Assembly (NCBI GenBank): GCA_002278935.1
Contig: NCJL01000002.1
Span: forward strand, 336,267-400,266
Reading direction: 5' to 3'
Source: Gallionellales bacterium 39-52-133
Lineage (GTDB): Bacteria > Pseudomonadota > Gammaproteobacteria > Burkholderiales > Gallionellaceae
Length of the DNA: 64,000 nt
Both the position numbers and the translations under genes were made by a program. Below are positions 56,394 to 64,000 of the stretch, one piece after another. The notes under the pieces are model-generated. The model had not been told where the DNA came from. It did not search any database and saw only the letters and a list, made by a program, of their open reading frames with translations. Each line of letters begins with the position of its first letter. Within the stretch, counting starts at the first letter, position 1.

Positions 56394-56753
56394 TTAAGCT
56401 TTTTCTTTCAGCAATGCACCCTGCTGTGAACTGTCAATGGCACGGGTGATAGAAAGCATTTCTTCAGAAGGGAATTGCATGATGACCTTGCCCGACTGTG
56501 CTTCTGTCACTTTTACCACGGTTTTGTTGGTCGTATCATCCACCTTGAATTCGAGTTTGGAATTCAGTTTGTCCATTGCCTTGTTGGCAGTGTCCACCAT
56601 GCGCTTCAGATTGTCGGGTGAAGGCGAGCTTTTTACCTCAGCCTGCGCAGGCTCTGCCGGTGCACCTTTGGCTTTGGGTGAACCCGCAACTGGTGCAGTG
56701 TCTCCGGCAAGTCCACGCGTAGATACGGCGTTGTTAATATTTGGTGTAGACAT
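56394..56753 (-). CDS. flaG: Flagellar protein FlaG
   Basis: 119 residues with the FlaG domain at the C-terminal end: LEFKVDDTTNKTVVKVTEAQSGKVIMQFPSEEML. It lies between fliC and fliD, the usual place, and is linked to filament length control. It begins 12 bp upstream of fliD. Confidence 0.93.
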   Translation of the reverse strand: MSTPNINNAVSTRGLAGDTAPVAGSPKAKGAPAEPAQAEVKSSPSPDNLKRMVDTANKAMDKLNSKLEFKVDDTTNKTVVKVTEAQSGKVIMQFPSEEMLSITRAIDSSQQGALLKEKA

Positions 56754-56842
56754 GATTTCTCCTTTGCGACATTACTTTTTATACCCAACGACAAGGTGTT
56801 AATTCTTGCCGCGAAAGCCTGGGTGTAAAGTTGTTTTCTAAT

Positions 56843-56900
56843 CCGGGAAATCTCTCAAAATACTCTTGTGCATCAATAGTACTTTGAGAGACTCCCCGGG
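56843..56900. repeat. Long imperfect palindrome between fliC and flaG
   Basis: Left arm 56843-56864 (CCGGGAAATCTCTCAAAATACT) and right arm 56878-56900 pair nearly fully around a 13-base loop. A second hairpin, TGTCAGGG/CCCTGACA at 56933-56959, lies directly after the fliC stop. No T-run follows either. They could trim or protect the fliC mRNA end or reduce readthrough into flaG-fliD. Confidence 0.8.
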
Positions 56901-56970
56901 TTAATGATCCTTTTAATAATCGGCTGGTTTGTTGTCAGGGAGGTTAATCCGCCCTGACAGCCCGTGCAAC

Positions 56971-58545
56971 TTATCTTAACAGTGCCAGCACGCCATTGGG
57001 TACCTGATTAGCCTGTGCCAGCATTGCAGTACCTGCCTGTTGCAGAATCTGGCCGCGTGTCAGTGCGGCAGTTTCCGAAGCAAAGTCGGTATCCATAATA
57101 CGGCTGCGGGCAGCAGTCACGTTTTCACCGGAAACCTGCAATGTTGCAATCACGCTGGTGAAGCGAGCCTGCAAGGCACCGAAGGCAGAACGCTGGTCAC
57201 TCACCGCACCGAGGGCAGAGTCAACCTGGGTGATTGCGCGGCTTGCGCCATCTACACTGGAAATATCAATCTGGCTGACACTTTGCAGCTGGGAAGAAGC
57301 TGATGTGCTGTTGAAAAAGTCAGTTGTGTTGCTGACTTTTGACAAGCCAAACGATTTGTTCGAGTCAAGTATCAGTTGGCCGGTACCAATCACACTTGCG
57401 GTTGGCGTTGGCGCTGGTGGTGGTGCTTCCCCGTTTTCGTTGGCTTGTGCTGCCGCTTCTGCAGCTTTTGCCTGCTCTTCTTCAGCCTGGGCTGCGCTTA
57501 CCAGTTTGGTGCCGCCTGCGGTCAGCGAGGCTTCAGCAGAGCTGTTGGTCAGGTTGATATTCTCACCTGTTGCATTGACCAGCGTTACGCCTGTGCCGGC
57601 CTTGTTCAGCTGTGCCGTAACACCGGTGGTTGATGATACATCGTTGAAGGCTTTGATTGCCGCTGCCAGGCCATCGGCATTGGCATTGGCGCCAGTGGTG
57701 AAGGCAATGGTAATGGGTGTGGAGTTGTTTGAGGTCAGGTCCAGACTGAAGCCCTTGCCCGGTGCAAGCTCAGTCAGGTCAAATTCGGTTCTTGCCTGGG
57801 CTTGAACGTTGGTTGTGCCTGCCTTTGAGTTGATCAGGGATGCCACGTTTTTGGCAGTGTCCCCTTCTTTTACGTTGATTGTCACGGAGCCTGCAGAACC
57901 GTTGATGGTGAATTCACCACCTTTAACACGGCTGGTTCCCGCTGCATTGGAGGCAATTGAGTTTGAGGTGCTGCCTGTGGTCAGGTCACCCGAGCCTCCG
58001 GGCGTGGTGGCGATACTTGAACCGATACGATAGTTACCGAAACTGGCGGTACGGAAATTGCCGGTGGTGGCGGTAATAATCTGGTTGGCATTGGCGCCTA
58101 CCTGGAAGTTTGCTGAGCCGAATGTTCCATCCAGCAGGTTCTGGCCGTTAAACTGGGTGGTTGTAGAGAGACGGTCCAGTTCGGCAGTGAGCTGGTTGGC
58201 TTCGGCCTGCAGCGCTGCACGGTCTGTCACCGAGTTGGTGGCGTTGGCGGACTGCACGGCCAGTTCACGTATACGCTGCAGCATTTCGCTGGCTGTGCTG
58301 AGTGCGCCTTCAGCTGTCTGCGCAAGCGAAACGCCGTCATTGGCGTTACGACGGGCTTGATCAAGGCCGCGCACCTGGGAAGTCATACGGTCTGAAATCG
58401 CCAGACCAGCGGCGTCGTCCTTTGCGCTGTTGATGCGCAAACCGGAAGACAAGCGCTGCAATGAGGTGGCCAATGCGCCCTGGGATGTGCCCAGGTTACG
58501 TTGTGCATTAAGTGACGCACTGTTGGTGTTGATGACTGCAGCCAT
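56971..58545 (-). CDS. fliC: Flagellin FliC
   Basis: 524 residues. The N-terminal D0/D1 is classical ([40 protein letters not shown]). The C-terminal D1/D0 has [34 protein letters not shown] and [20 protein letters not shown], ending in VLALLR. The exposed middle contains a charged Ala/Glu run then a Pro run (residues about 351-384). Its own sigma-28 promoter is upstream, and it is the only flagellin gene seen. Confidence 0.98.
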   Translation of the reverse strand: MAAVINTNSASLNAQRNLGTSQGALATSLQRLSSGLRINSAKDDAAGLAISDRMTSQVRGLDQARRNANDGVSLAQTAEGALSTASEMLQRIRELAVQSANATNSVTDRAALQAEANQLTAELDRLSTTTQFNGQNLLDGTFGSANFQVGANANQIITATTGNFRTASFGNYRIGSSIATTPGGSGDLTTGSTSNSIASNAAGTSRVKGGEFTINGSAGSVTINVKEGDTAKNVASLINSKAGTTNVQAQARTEFDLTELAPGKGFSLDLTSNNSTPITIAFTTGANANADGLAAAIKAFNDVSSTTGVTAQLNKAGTGVTLVNATGENINLTNSSAEASLTAGGTKLVSAAQAEEEQAKAAEAAAQANENGEAPPPAPTPTASVIGTGQLILDSNKSFGLSKVSNTTDFFNSTSASSQLQSVSQIDISSVDGASRAITQVDSALGAVSDQRSAFGALQARFTSVIATLQVSGENVTAARSRIMDTDFASETAALTRGQILQQAGTAMLAQANQVPNGVLALLR

Positions 58546-58642
58546 GATAATTCTCCTTTAACTTGATTTTGTAACCAGGCACTATTGCCATTCACTGCGG
58601 TTTTCCTGTTGCTGCCAGGCACATCAACCGCCGTTAGTCCAG

Positions 58643-58669
58643 TTATCGGAGTGTTATGGGGAAACTTTA
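58643..58669 (-). promoter_or_regulatory. Sigma-28 promoter for fliC
   Basis: On the minus strand TAAA, 15 bases, then TCCGATAA: 7 of 8 in the -10 and full match in the core -35. It is 97 bp upstream of the fliC ATG, leaving a long untranslated leader. Confidence 0.92.
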
Positions 58670-58712
58670 GGCATTATTGTGAAATTTATTTGAAGTGACT
58701 GTTTACTTGGTT

Positions 58713-60509
58713 TCATGCTGCCGCCACCACGCGGTTTTTGCCGGTTTGTTTGGCCTGATACATGGCTTTGTCGGCACGGCCGATCAGGTCTTCCTTGTCT
58801 TCGTTTTCCATGCGTAACGCAACCCCCGCACTGAAGGTGATGAGTTTGCGTTCGTTGTTGTGCATGAAAAACTTCTTGGTGAGCTCGCGTTGCAATCTTT
58901 CCAGTGTTTCAATCGCTTCTTCAATGCCGGTGTTGGGCAGAATAATCAGGAATTCCTCGCCGCCATAGCGCGCAACGGAGTCGCTGGGACGCAGCGCTTC
59001 TTTTATGACATGGGTGAGGTGCACCAGTGCTTCGTCGCCGCCCTGATGACCCAGTGTGTCGTTAAGCTGTTTGAAGTTGTCTATATCAATCAGTCCCACG
59101 CTGAGCAGTGCATGTTCACGATTTGAGCGTTTAAATTCACGCTCCAGAGTCTCTTCCATGCCGCGACGATTGAGTGCGCCGGTAAGCTGGTCTTCGCGCA
59201 CCATTTCACTGACTTCTTCCAGCTCCTGTTCCAGCTTTCTCACGCGTTCTTCCGCTTCATTGGCTTGCTTTCGGGTTGACAGTAGTTCTTCGTGCGTGCG
59301 CAGGGCGCTGGCCTGAATGATGCGCGTGTCCTGCATGATATCGGCAAGAATATGGCTAAGTTCAGTAATGTTGTCGGCACCGCCGATTTTCAGGCTGTAG
59401 CCTTCAATCTTGGTGTGGTAATCGCCGGTGCTTTCGGTCAGGTCACCCAGGCGATCAATAAATGTAGTCATCAGGCTTTTGAGTGTGATCTTGGCGTCGC
59501 TCAGGCTTTGTTTCAGGTTGCTCTGCTTGATGATTGCATTGCGCAAGTTGCGCTCTGCATCGGCAATTGAGTTCTTGTCGAGCGGCTGTTCGATGATGTC
59601 TTTAAGAGTGGTAATCTGCCCCAGCATCCATTTGTCATCGGCCACCAGTTCACTTACATTTTCAACCAGCAGGCGCAACAGGCGCAGCAGGCCTTCCTGA
59701 ATCTTGACCTTGTCACCGCCGCGCAGTTCCAGTTTTAGCCAGAATTTGCGCAGCTGATTGGCCAGATCGGTAATCTGTCTGGAATTCTCGGCCGCGCGAG
59801 CCTGTTGTGCCAGCGCCTGAATTTCGGCACCCAGTTCGGGTTGTGTGTATTGCGTATTTTCGAGTGTGTGCGCAAGAAGTTCGCGCAACTGTACGAGCAG
59901 AGCATGTGACCCCCCTGGGGTCGTGGCCATGGGCTTGTCTGTGCCTGGCGCAGCTAAAGGCGCAATATTGTCGGCCACCGCCAGTGTTTCATTGGGAGCA
60001 CTGGTCGTGCCTGACCATGAACGCACCAGGCTCTGCAGCTTTTCATGCAGTACGACGGCATCACTGGTAAAACGGCTTAATACAGTTTCAATGCCTTCTT
60101 TTTTGCGGGTGAGGGTAATACCTTTATGCGGAATATCGAGTTGGCGTAACAAATCTCGGATCAGGTTGGGCCATGACAATTCTGTGGGTTGGCCCCCTTT
60201 GATTTTGGACGGGCTCTTTTCTGTGGTTTGAAGGAGAAGGTTTTGCAGTTCATGCTGGCAGTTTTCCCAGTTTTGTGCGGATACCGCCTGTTTCAGTGTT
60301 TTGCCTGATGCGGCGGTCTCGGGAGATTTTTCCGCGAGGAGCTGGGCGATATTTTCCAGGACGGCAGTTGCGCCTGATGGCATCTGCTCGGTGCCGCTGA
60401 TTTCCTGATAAGCCTGTGCGTAGTTGTCCGGCGTGGGCGGCAACTTGCGCGCGGCAAGCGCTTTTAGTGTTTCACGCGCGATTTCAGAGGGGCTGCTGGG
60501 GGTTGCCAT
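58713..60509 (-). CDS. Cytoplasmic diguanylate cyclase (GGDEF)
   Basis: 598 residues with no membrane segment. The N-terminal part opens with ARETLKALAARKLPPTPDNYAQAYQE, and a long helical region including coiled coil (NEAEERVRKLEQELEEVSEM) leads to the GGDEF domain. The active motif is GGEEF at 516-520, and the inhibitory site RPSD stands five residues before it (507-510). DxLT is DQLTGALNRRGMEE. An active, product-inhibited enzyme is expected. It lies just upstream of fliC on the same strand but fliC has its own promoter. It may supply YcgR. Confidence 0.94.
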   Translation of the reverse strand: MATPSSPSEIARETLKALAARKLPPTPDNYAQAYQEISGTEQMPSGATAVLENIAQLLAEKSPETAASGKTLKQAVSAQNWENCQHELQNLLLQTTEKSPSKIKGGQPTELSWPNLIRDLLRQLDIPHKGITLTRKKEGIETVLSRFTSDAVVLHEKLQSLVRSWSGTTSAPNETLAVADNIAPLAAPGTDKPMATTPGGSHALLVQLRELLAHTLENTQYTQPELGAEIQALAQQARAAENSRQITDLANQLRKFWLKLELRGGDKVKIQEGLLRLLRLLVENVSELVADDKWMLGQITTLKDIIEQPLDKNSIADAERNLRNAIIKQSNLKQSLSDAKITLKSLMTTFIDRLGDLTESTGDYHTKIEGYSLKIGGADNITELSHILADIMQDTRIIQASALRTHEELLSTRKQANEAEERVRKLEQELEEVSEMVREDQLTGALNRRGMEETLEREFKRSNREHALLSVGLIDIDNFKQLNDTLGHQGGDEALVHLTHVIKEALRPSDSVARYGGEEFLIILPNTGIEEAIETLERLQRELTKKFFMHNNERKLITFSAGVALRMENEDKEDLIGRADKAMYQAKQTGKNRVVAAA

Positions 60510-60664
60510 GATCTTTTTTTATTTTTTCTCGGTGTTGTGCATTATTCATAAAATACAACTTTGATCATGTAGGGATTAGCGGCAATTTTTAGTGCTAATT
60601 CCGTTGCCGGCCGGGGTGGCGTCGAATTAATGGCTTAGGCAGCTATTTTAATAAAATTAAATAA

Positions 60665-60677
60665 AATCAGTATGTTA
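60665..60677 (+). repeat. IHF-consensus element, copy 9
   Basis: AATCAGTATGTTA fits WATCARNNNNTTR with G at the degenerate position, preceded by AATAAAATTAAATAA. It lies in the 231-bp gap between the LuxR-type regulator and the diguanylate cyclase gene. Confidence 0.5.
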
Positions 60678-60740
60678 TATAACTTTAAAATGCTGGCGTT
60701 TCAAATAGTTGCTGCATAAAAGGCCGCAGCAAATGATTTG

Positions 60741-61373
60741 CTAATCGAGAAGATGGTTGCTGATGGCGTACTGGATGGCTTCAGCATTGGTTTTCAGCTT
60801 CATTTTGTCCAGCAGGCGTGCGCGGTACACACTGACGGTTTTCGTGCTGAGAGACATGATTTCAGCCATTTCACTTAATTTTTTGCCGGAAGCCAGCAGA
60901 CACAATGTTTGATACTCTCGATTGGAAAGTGTTTGATGCAGCAGTTCATGGAAGCCTTCTGATAGTCCTTCTGCCAACTGTTGCGCCAGTTCATTGCTGA
61001 TGTATTTTTTCCCTTTTGCAACCTGGCGGATGGCATCCACCAGTTGTGAGGGCACGCTCTGCTTGTTCAGGTAACCCGCTGCGCCTGCTTTCATTGCACG
61101 CACCGCGTATTGGTCTTCGGCATGCATGCTAAGCATGAGAACGGACAGTTGAGGGTGATTCTGCTTCAGCTGTTTGAGTACTTCGACGCCGTGTTTATCC
61201 GGCAGACTGATGTCCAGTAACACTAAATCAAAAGATTCGGACTGGGTCATATGGATGGCCTGCATGCCGCAATCTGCCTCACCTGTCACACGCATATCAT
61301 CGGTGTCGTCCAATATTTGTTTGAGCCCCTTGCGGATGATCGCATGATCATCCACCACTAAAACTTTTATCAT
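60741..61373 (-). CDS. NarL/FixJ-family response regulator
   Basis: 210 residues. Receiver with DDHAIIRKGL and Asp54 in LLDISLPDKHG, Lys in YLNKQS. C-terminal LuxR-type helix-turn-helix: LSNREYQTLCLLASGKKLSEMAEIMSLSTKTVSVYRARLLDKM. It follows the sensor kinase gene by 12 bp and is its presumed partner. Targets unknown; motility genes are plausible from position only. Confidence 0.94.
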   Translation of the reverse strand: MIKVLVVDDHAIIRKGLKQILDDTDDMRVTGEADCGMQAIHMTQSESFDLVLLDISLPDKHGVEVLKQLKQNHPQLSVLMLSMHAEDQYAVRAMKAGAAGYLNKQSVPSQLVDAIRQVAKGKKYISNELAQQLAEGLSEGFHELLHQTLSNREYQTLCLLASGKKLSEMAEIMSLSTKTVSVYRARLLDKMKLKTNAEAIQYAISNHLLD

Positions 61374-61385
61374 CCAGAAGCTCCG

Positions 61386-62897
61386 TTAAAACAATGATTG
61401 TTGTGGTGCCAGTGTTCTTTCTGTTTCGATTGCAGCTTGTGGAATGCTAACAGCAATAGTTGTACCTTGCCCCGGTTTGCTACTGATGCGTACCTCTCCG
61501 GCAAAGCGTTCCACCCGCTCCTGAATGCCGCGCAGACCGAAGGAGCGCGGCTTGAGGCGATCGGGTTCGCTCAGGCCGCAGCCATTGTCGCTAACAGTTA
61601 ACTCAACACTGTGAATGCGGTTGTGTATTAAAACTCTCACCTTGCTTGCCTGGGCATGTTTCATAATATTATTCAGCGCTTCCTGAAAGATCCTGAACAG
61701 GGTAATGGCGATATTGGGGGGGACCGCGACGCCCTCATCGACCGTGTCAAGCAGGCAAGTGATTCCCGTGCGCTGTTCAAATTCACTTGCTTCAACTTCA
61801 ATCGCGGCAACAATGCCAAAACAGTCGAGCGCACTTGGGCGGAGATTGCGCGAGATATTGCTGGCAGCGGCGGCACATCGGGTAACCAGATTTTCAACGT
61901 CCTTGATCTTTGCTGTCAGGGCCGGCTCCTGGCTGGTCAGGCGGCTGTTTAACCAGGCTATGTCCATTTTGATGGCGGTCAGCATGCTGCCCATATCATC
62001 GTGCACTTCGCGTGCAAGGGAAAGCCTTTCCTGTTCGCGAACGTCCTGGATATGATCCGAAAGTTCGCGTAATTGTTCGCGTGAGCGAATGATTTCAATT
62101 TCCGCCAGTTTGCGTTCAGTGATGTTGAACATCATGCCTTCCCACTGCACGCCCTGTGGCATTTTTCGCGGGCAGCAGCGCAGGTTGACCCATCTTGTTT
62201 CTCCATCCGGCAAAGAGTTGATGCGACCCTCCCAGTATAGGAAGTCCAGATTTTTGGCAGAAGAAAGCATCGCCTGCCGATAGGAGTCGAGGTCGGCCGG
62301 ATGCAGCATGTTGGTAAACAGTGAGGGATCCCGCTCCAGTTCCTGCGGGTGTATGCCCAGTAAAGCGTGGCAGCCTTCGCTGACATAGGGATAACTTATT
62401 TCGCCGGCGTTCGTTTGCAGCAACTGATAGGCCATGCCGGGCAAGTTGGAAATCAGGGCTTGCAGGCGTGTCTGGTTTTCCTTGAGATCAAGCAACATCT
62501 GGCGGTGTTCGCGGCGGATATTGGCTTCACTCAGGTAATGTTCAATCGCCGGTATAAGCCGGTTCAGGCTGCCTTTGAAGATGTAGTCGCCCGCGCCAGC
62601 CTGAATGGCGCTGATGATATTTTCTTCACGCAGATTGTGTGAAAGGAACAGAAACGGAAGATCCGGATTCAATGATTGCACAATGCTGAGTGCTTCCAGT
62701 CCGCCAAATGCGGGAGGGTTGTAGCTGCACAGCACAATATCCCACTGGTCTCCCAGCAGCGCGGCTTTCATTGCATCAGCGTCTTCTACGCGCTGATGCT
62801 CAACCAGATAATCGTTGTCCCCAAGCTTGGCAAGTGTCTGATGCAAGTCGTCCTGGGACGCTTCCACAAACAACACTCTGAGTTTTGTTTGAGGCAT
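61386..62897 (-). CDS. Cytosolic HisKA_3 sensor kinase with pseudo-receiver and PAS
   Basis: 503 residues. The N-terminal receiver-like domain (about 1-130) has SYNPP where the phosphoacceptor Asp should be: Ser58 replaces it, while the C-terminal Lys (IFKGS) is kept. A PAS domain follows (about 150-275, with GISYPYVSEGCHALLG-like EISYPYVSEGC and WEGRINSLPDGETRWV). The HisKA_3 helix has LAREVHDDMGSMLTAIK and the HATPase has LNNIMKHAQASKV and DNGCGL. No membrane helix. It pairs with the regulator downstream. Confidence 0.92.
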   Translation of the reverse strand: MPQTKLRVLFVEASQDDLHQTLAKLGDNDYLVEHQRVEDADAMKAALLGDQWDIVLCSYNPPAFGGLEALSIVQSLNPDLPFLFLSHNLREENIISAIQAGAGDYIFKGSLNRLIPAIEHYLSEANIRREHRQMLLDLKENQTRLQALISNLPGMAYQLLQTNAGEISYPYVSEGCHALLGIHPQELERDPSLFTNMLHPADLDSYRQAMLSSAKNLDFLYWEGRINSLPDGETRWVNLRCCPRKMPQGVQWEGMMFNITERKLAEIEIIRSREQLRELSDHIQDVREQERLSLAREVHDDMGSMLTAIKMDIAWLNSRLTSQEPALTAKIKDVENLVTRCAAAASNISRNLRPSALDCFGIVAAIEVEASEFEQRTGITCLLDTVDEGVAVPPNIAITLFRIFQEALNNIMKHAQASKVRVLIHNRIHSVELTVSDNGCGLSEPDRLKPRSFGLRGIQERVERFAGEVRISSKPGQGTTIAVSIPQAAIETERTLAPQQSLF

Positions 62898-63222
62898 TTT
62901 ATTCCTCGGATTGTTTATAAAGCTACTATAAGCAATACCAGTGTGGCAGGCAAGGTAATATTTAGATAATAATATATTATTTTAATGGGTAAATAATGCG
63001 TGACAGAGCTTGAAATTGCATTGCACAAAAACGCGGAATAGCGCCGGTTTGCCAATTGTTGTTTATGCCCGCGCTGAGCGTTCATTTGCCTTCTTGTTTG
63101 TGCCGTAATCAGGTTGAAAAATAATATTTTGCTACAGTAATGAGGCGGTTTAAATGCTTAATTGCGTTAACTCGAAGCGTGATTGGGGTAAAATACTCAA
63201 TTCGAATAAGTGCAGATTTATT
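62898..63222. other. Gap between the sensor kinase and hisC
   Basis: 325 bp between divergent genes. AT-rich, with an AT-only run near 62959-62983. No gene, clear hairpin terminator or recognised operator was seen. Both promoters should lie here but no good sigma-70 match could be picked with confidence. Confidence 0.5.
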
Positions 63223-64000
63223 ATGTCTTTTAACCGTCCCTCCCTATCGCCAGAGCGCCTGTTGCGTCAGGAAGTCTTGGCTCTGCATGCTTATCACGTG
63301 CAACCCAGTCCGGGTATGGTCAAACTGGACGCAATGGAAAACCCCTACCAGTTGCCTGGGGGAATTCGTGAGGAAATAGCCAGGGCTGTGGCGACGGCCG
63401 CGATTAACCGCTACCCGGATGCCGATGCGCAGCGCCTGAAGCACAAAATCAGGGAGGCAAGCGGATTGCCGGCATCAGTGGATGTGCTGCTGGGTAACGG
63501 TTCGGATGAAATTATTCAGCTGCTCGCGATGGCCGTCGCCAAGCCGGGAGCAATCCTGATGAGTGTCGAGCCTTCATTTGTGATGTATAAAATGATTGCA
63601 ACTTTTACCGGCATGAAATACACAGGTGTGCCGCTGGCGGAGGATTTTGCACTCGATCTGCCCGTTATGCTGGAAGCAATCAAACGCCAGCAACCAGCGC
63701 TGATATTCCTGGCATACCCTAATAATCCCACTGGAAATATGTTTGATGCTGCTGCTATCGTGCAAATTATTGAGGCAGCAGAAGGCCTGGTGGTGATTGA
63801 TGAAGCCTATTATGCCTTTGCCAGTAACAGTTTTTTGCCTCAATTGGGGCGGTATGACAATTTGCTGGTAATGAGAACATTCTCGAAGCTGGGCATGGCG
63901 GGTTTGCGTCTGGGATTTCTGGCGGGCAGTAAAGTATGGCTGGAGCAGCTGGAAAAGCTGCGCTTGCCGTATAATGTCGGAGTGTTGCCGCAGACAGTGG
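63223..64000 (+). CDS. hisC: Histidinol-phosphate aminotransferase HisC (3' end missing)
   Basis: 259 codons from ATG 63223, running off the window. Type I PLP aminotransferase features: MENPYQLP near the start, [42 protein letters not shown], and the PLP-lysine segment [14 protein letters not shown]. It makes histidinol phosphate in histidine synthesis. About 100 residues are missing. The motility locus ends before it. Confidence 0.94.
   Translation, partial: MSFNRPSLSPERLLRQEVLALHAYHVQPSPGMVKLDAMENPYQLPGGIREEIARAVATAAINRYPDADAQRLKHKIREASGLPASVDVLLGNGSDEIIQLLAMAVAKPGAILMSVEPSFVMYKMIATFTGMKYTGVPLAEDFALDLPVMLEAIKRQQPALIFLAYPNNPTGNMFDAAAIVQIIEAAEGLVVIDEAYYAFASNSFLPQLGRYDNLLVMRTFSKLGMAGLRLGFLAGSKVWLEQLEKLRLPYNVGVLPQTV

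Noticed and set aside
56910..56935. GCCGATTA on the minus strand upstream of flaG as a sigma-28 promoter
   Set aside because: The expected TAAA at 15 bases is absent, and it lies in the fliC 3' hairpin region.
1..64000. CRISPR arrays, tRNA or rRNA genes, phage or IS transposases
   Set aside because: Looked for by eye; no regularly spaced direct repeats, cloverleaf-like sequence or transposase-like frame was found. Repeats seen are short palindromes and tandem units.

Overview
The window is one almost continuous motility locus: about 60 genes for chemotaxis signalling, flagellar export, hook-basal body, motor, filament and c-di-GMP control, ending in the start of a histidine biosynthesis gene. 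The organism is most likely a Gram-negative betaproteobacterium, with Nitrosomonadales/Gallionellaceae-like relatives as a guess. The reasons are the P and L ring genes flgH and flgI, a two-domain FlgJ with a muramidase, the order flhB-flhA-flhF-flhG-fliA-motC-motD next to che genes, and a cheR-cheD-cheB set. No tRNA, rRNA, CRISPR array, transposase or phage gene was seen.

Layout. (1) 1-9.2 kb, plus strand: end of cheY, then cheA, cheW, a large PAS-containing chemoreceptor, cheR, cheD, cheB. (2) 9.3-14.6 kb, plus: a STAS protein, a receiver-PP2C phosphatase, a hybrid histidine kinase with a C-terminal Hpt domain, and a receiver fused to an anti-sigma-type ATPase. Together these look like a phosphorelay feeding a partner switch. 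(3) 14.9-23.2 kb, plus: flhB, flhA, flhF, flhG, fliA (sigma-28), motC, motD. (4) 23.3-24.9 kb, minus: flgA, flgM, flgN, with a sigma-28 promoter ahead of flgM. (5) 25.1-35.8 kb, plus: flgB to flgL, with a sigma-28 promoter ahead of flgK. (6) 35.9-37.6 kb, minus: three non-flagellar genes. (7) 37.7-48.7 kb, minus: fliF to fliR (genes in the order fliF, G, H, I, J, K, L, M, N, O, P, Q, R when read along the minus strand), with fliE divergent. (8) 49.6-54.4 kb, minus: a secreted protein, a PRMT-like methyltransferase, ycgR, a FlhB-C-like protein, a second FliK-like protein, fliT, fliS. (9) 54.4-62.9 kb, minus: fliD, flaG, fliC with a sigma-28 promoter, a diguanylate cyclase, and a NarL-type two-component pair. 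(10) 63.2 kb to the end: hisC, cut by the window edge.

How it fits together. The export gate (FlhA, FlhB, FliP, FliQ, FliR, FliO) and ATPase complex (FliH, FliI, FliJ) build the rod and hook. Export of FlgM then frees FliA, which switches on flgK-flgL, flgM itself and fliC. All three show a TAAA-N15-CCGAT-type promoter. Receptor, CheA, CheW and CheY control the switch (FliG, FliM, FliN), while CheR, CheB and CheD adapt the receptor. YcgR and the GGDEF protein add c-di-GMP control. The partner-switch genes may link a separate signal to FlgM and FliA, as HsbA does in Pseudomonas; that link is inference.

The most unusual non-gene signal is a nine-copy family of short AT-rich elements at gene junctions, each containing a match to the IHF consensus. 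Several other families of intergenic inverted repeats also occur.
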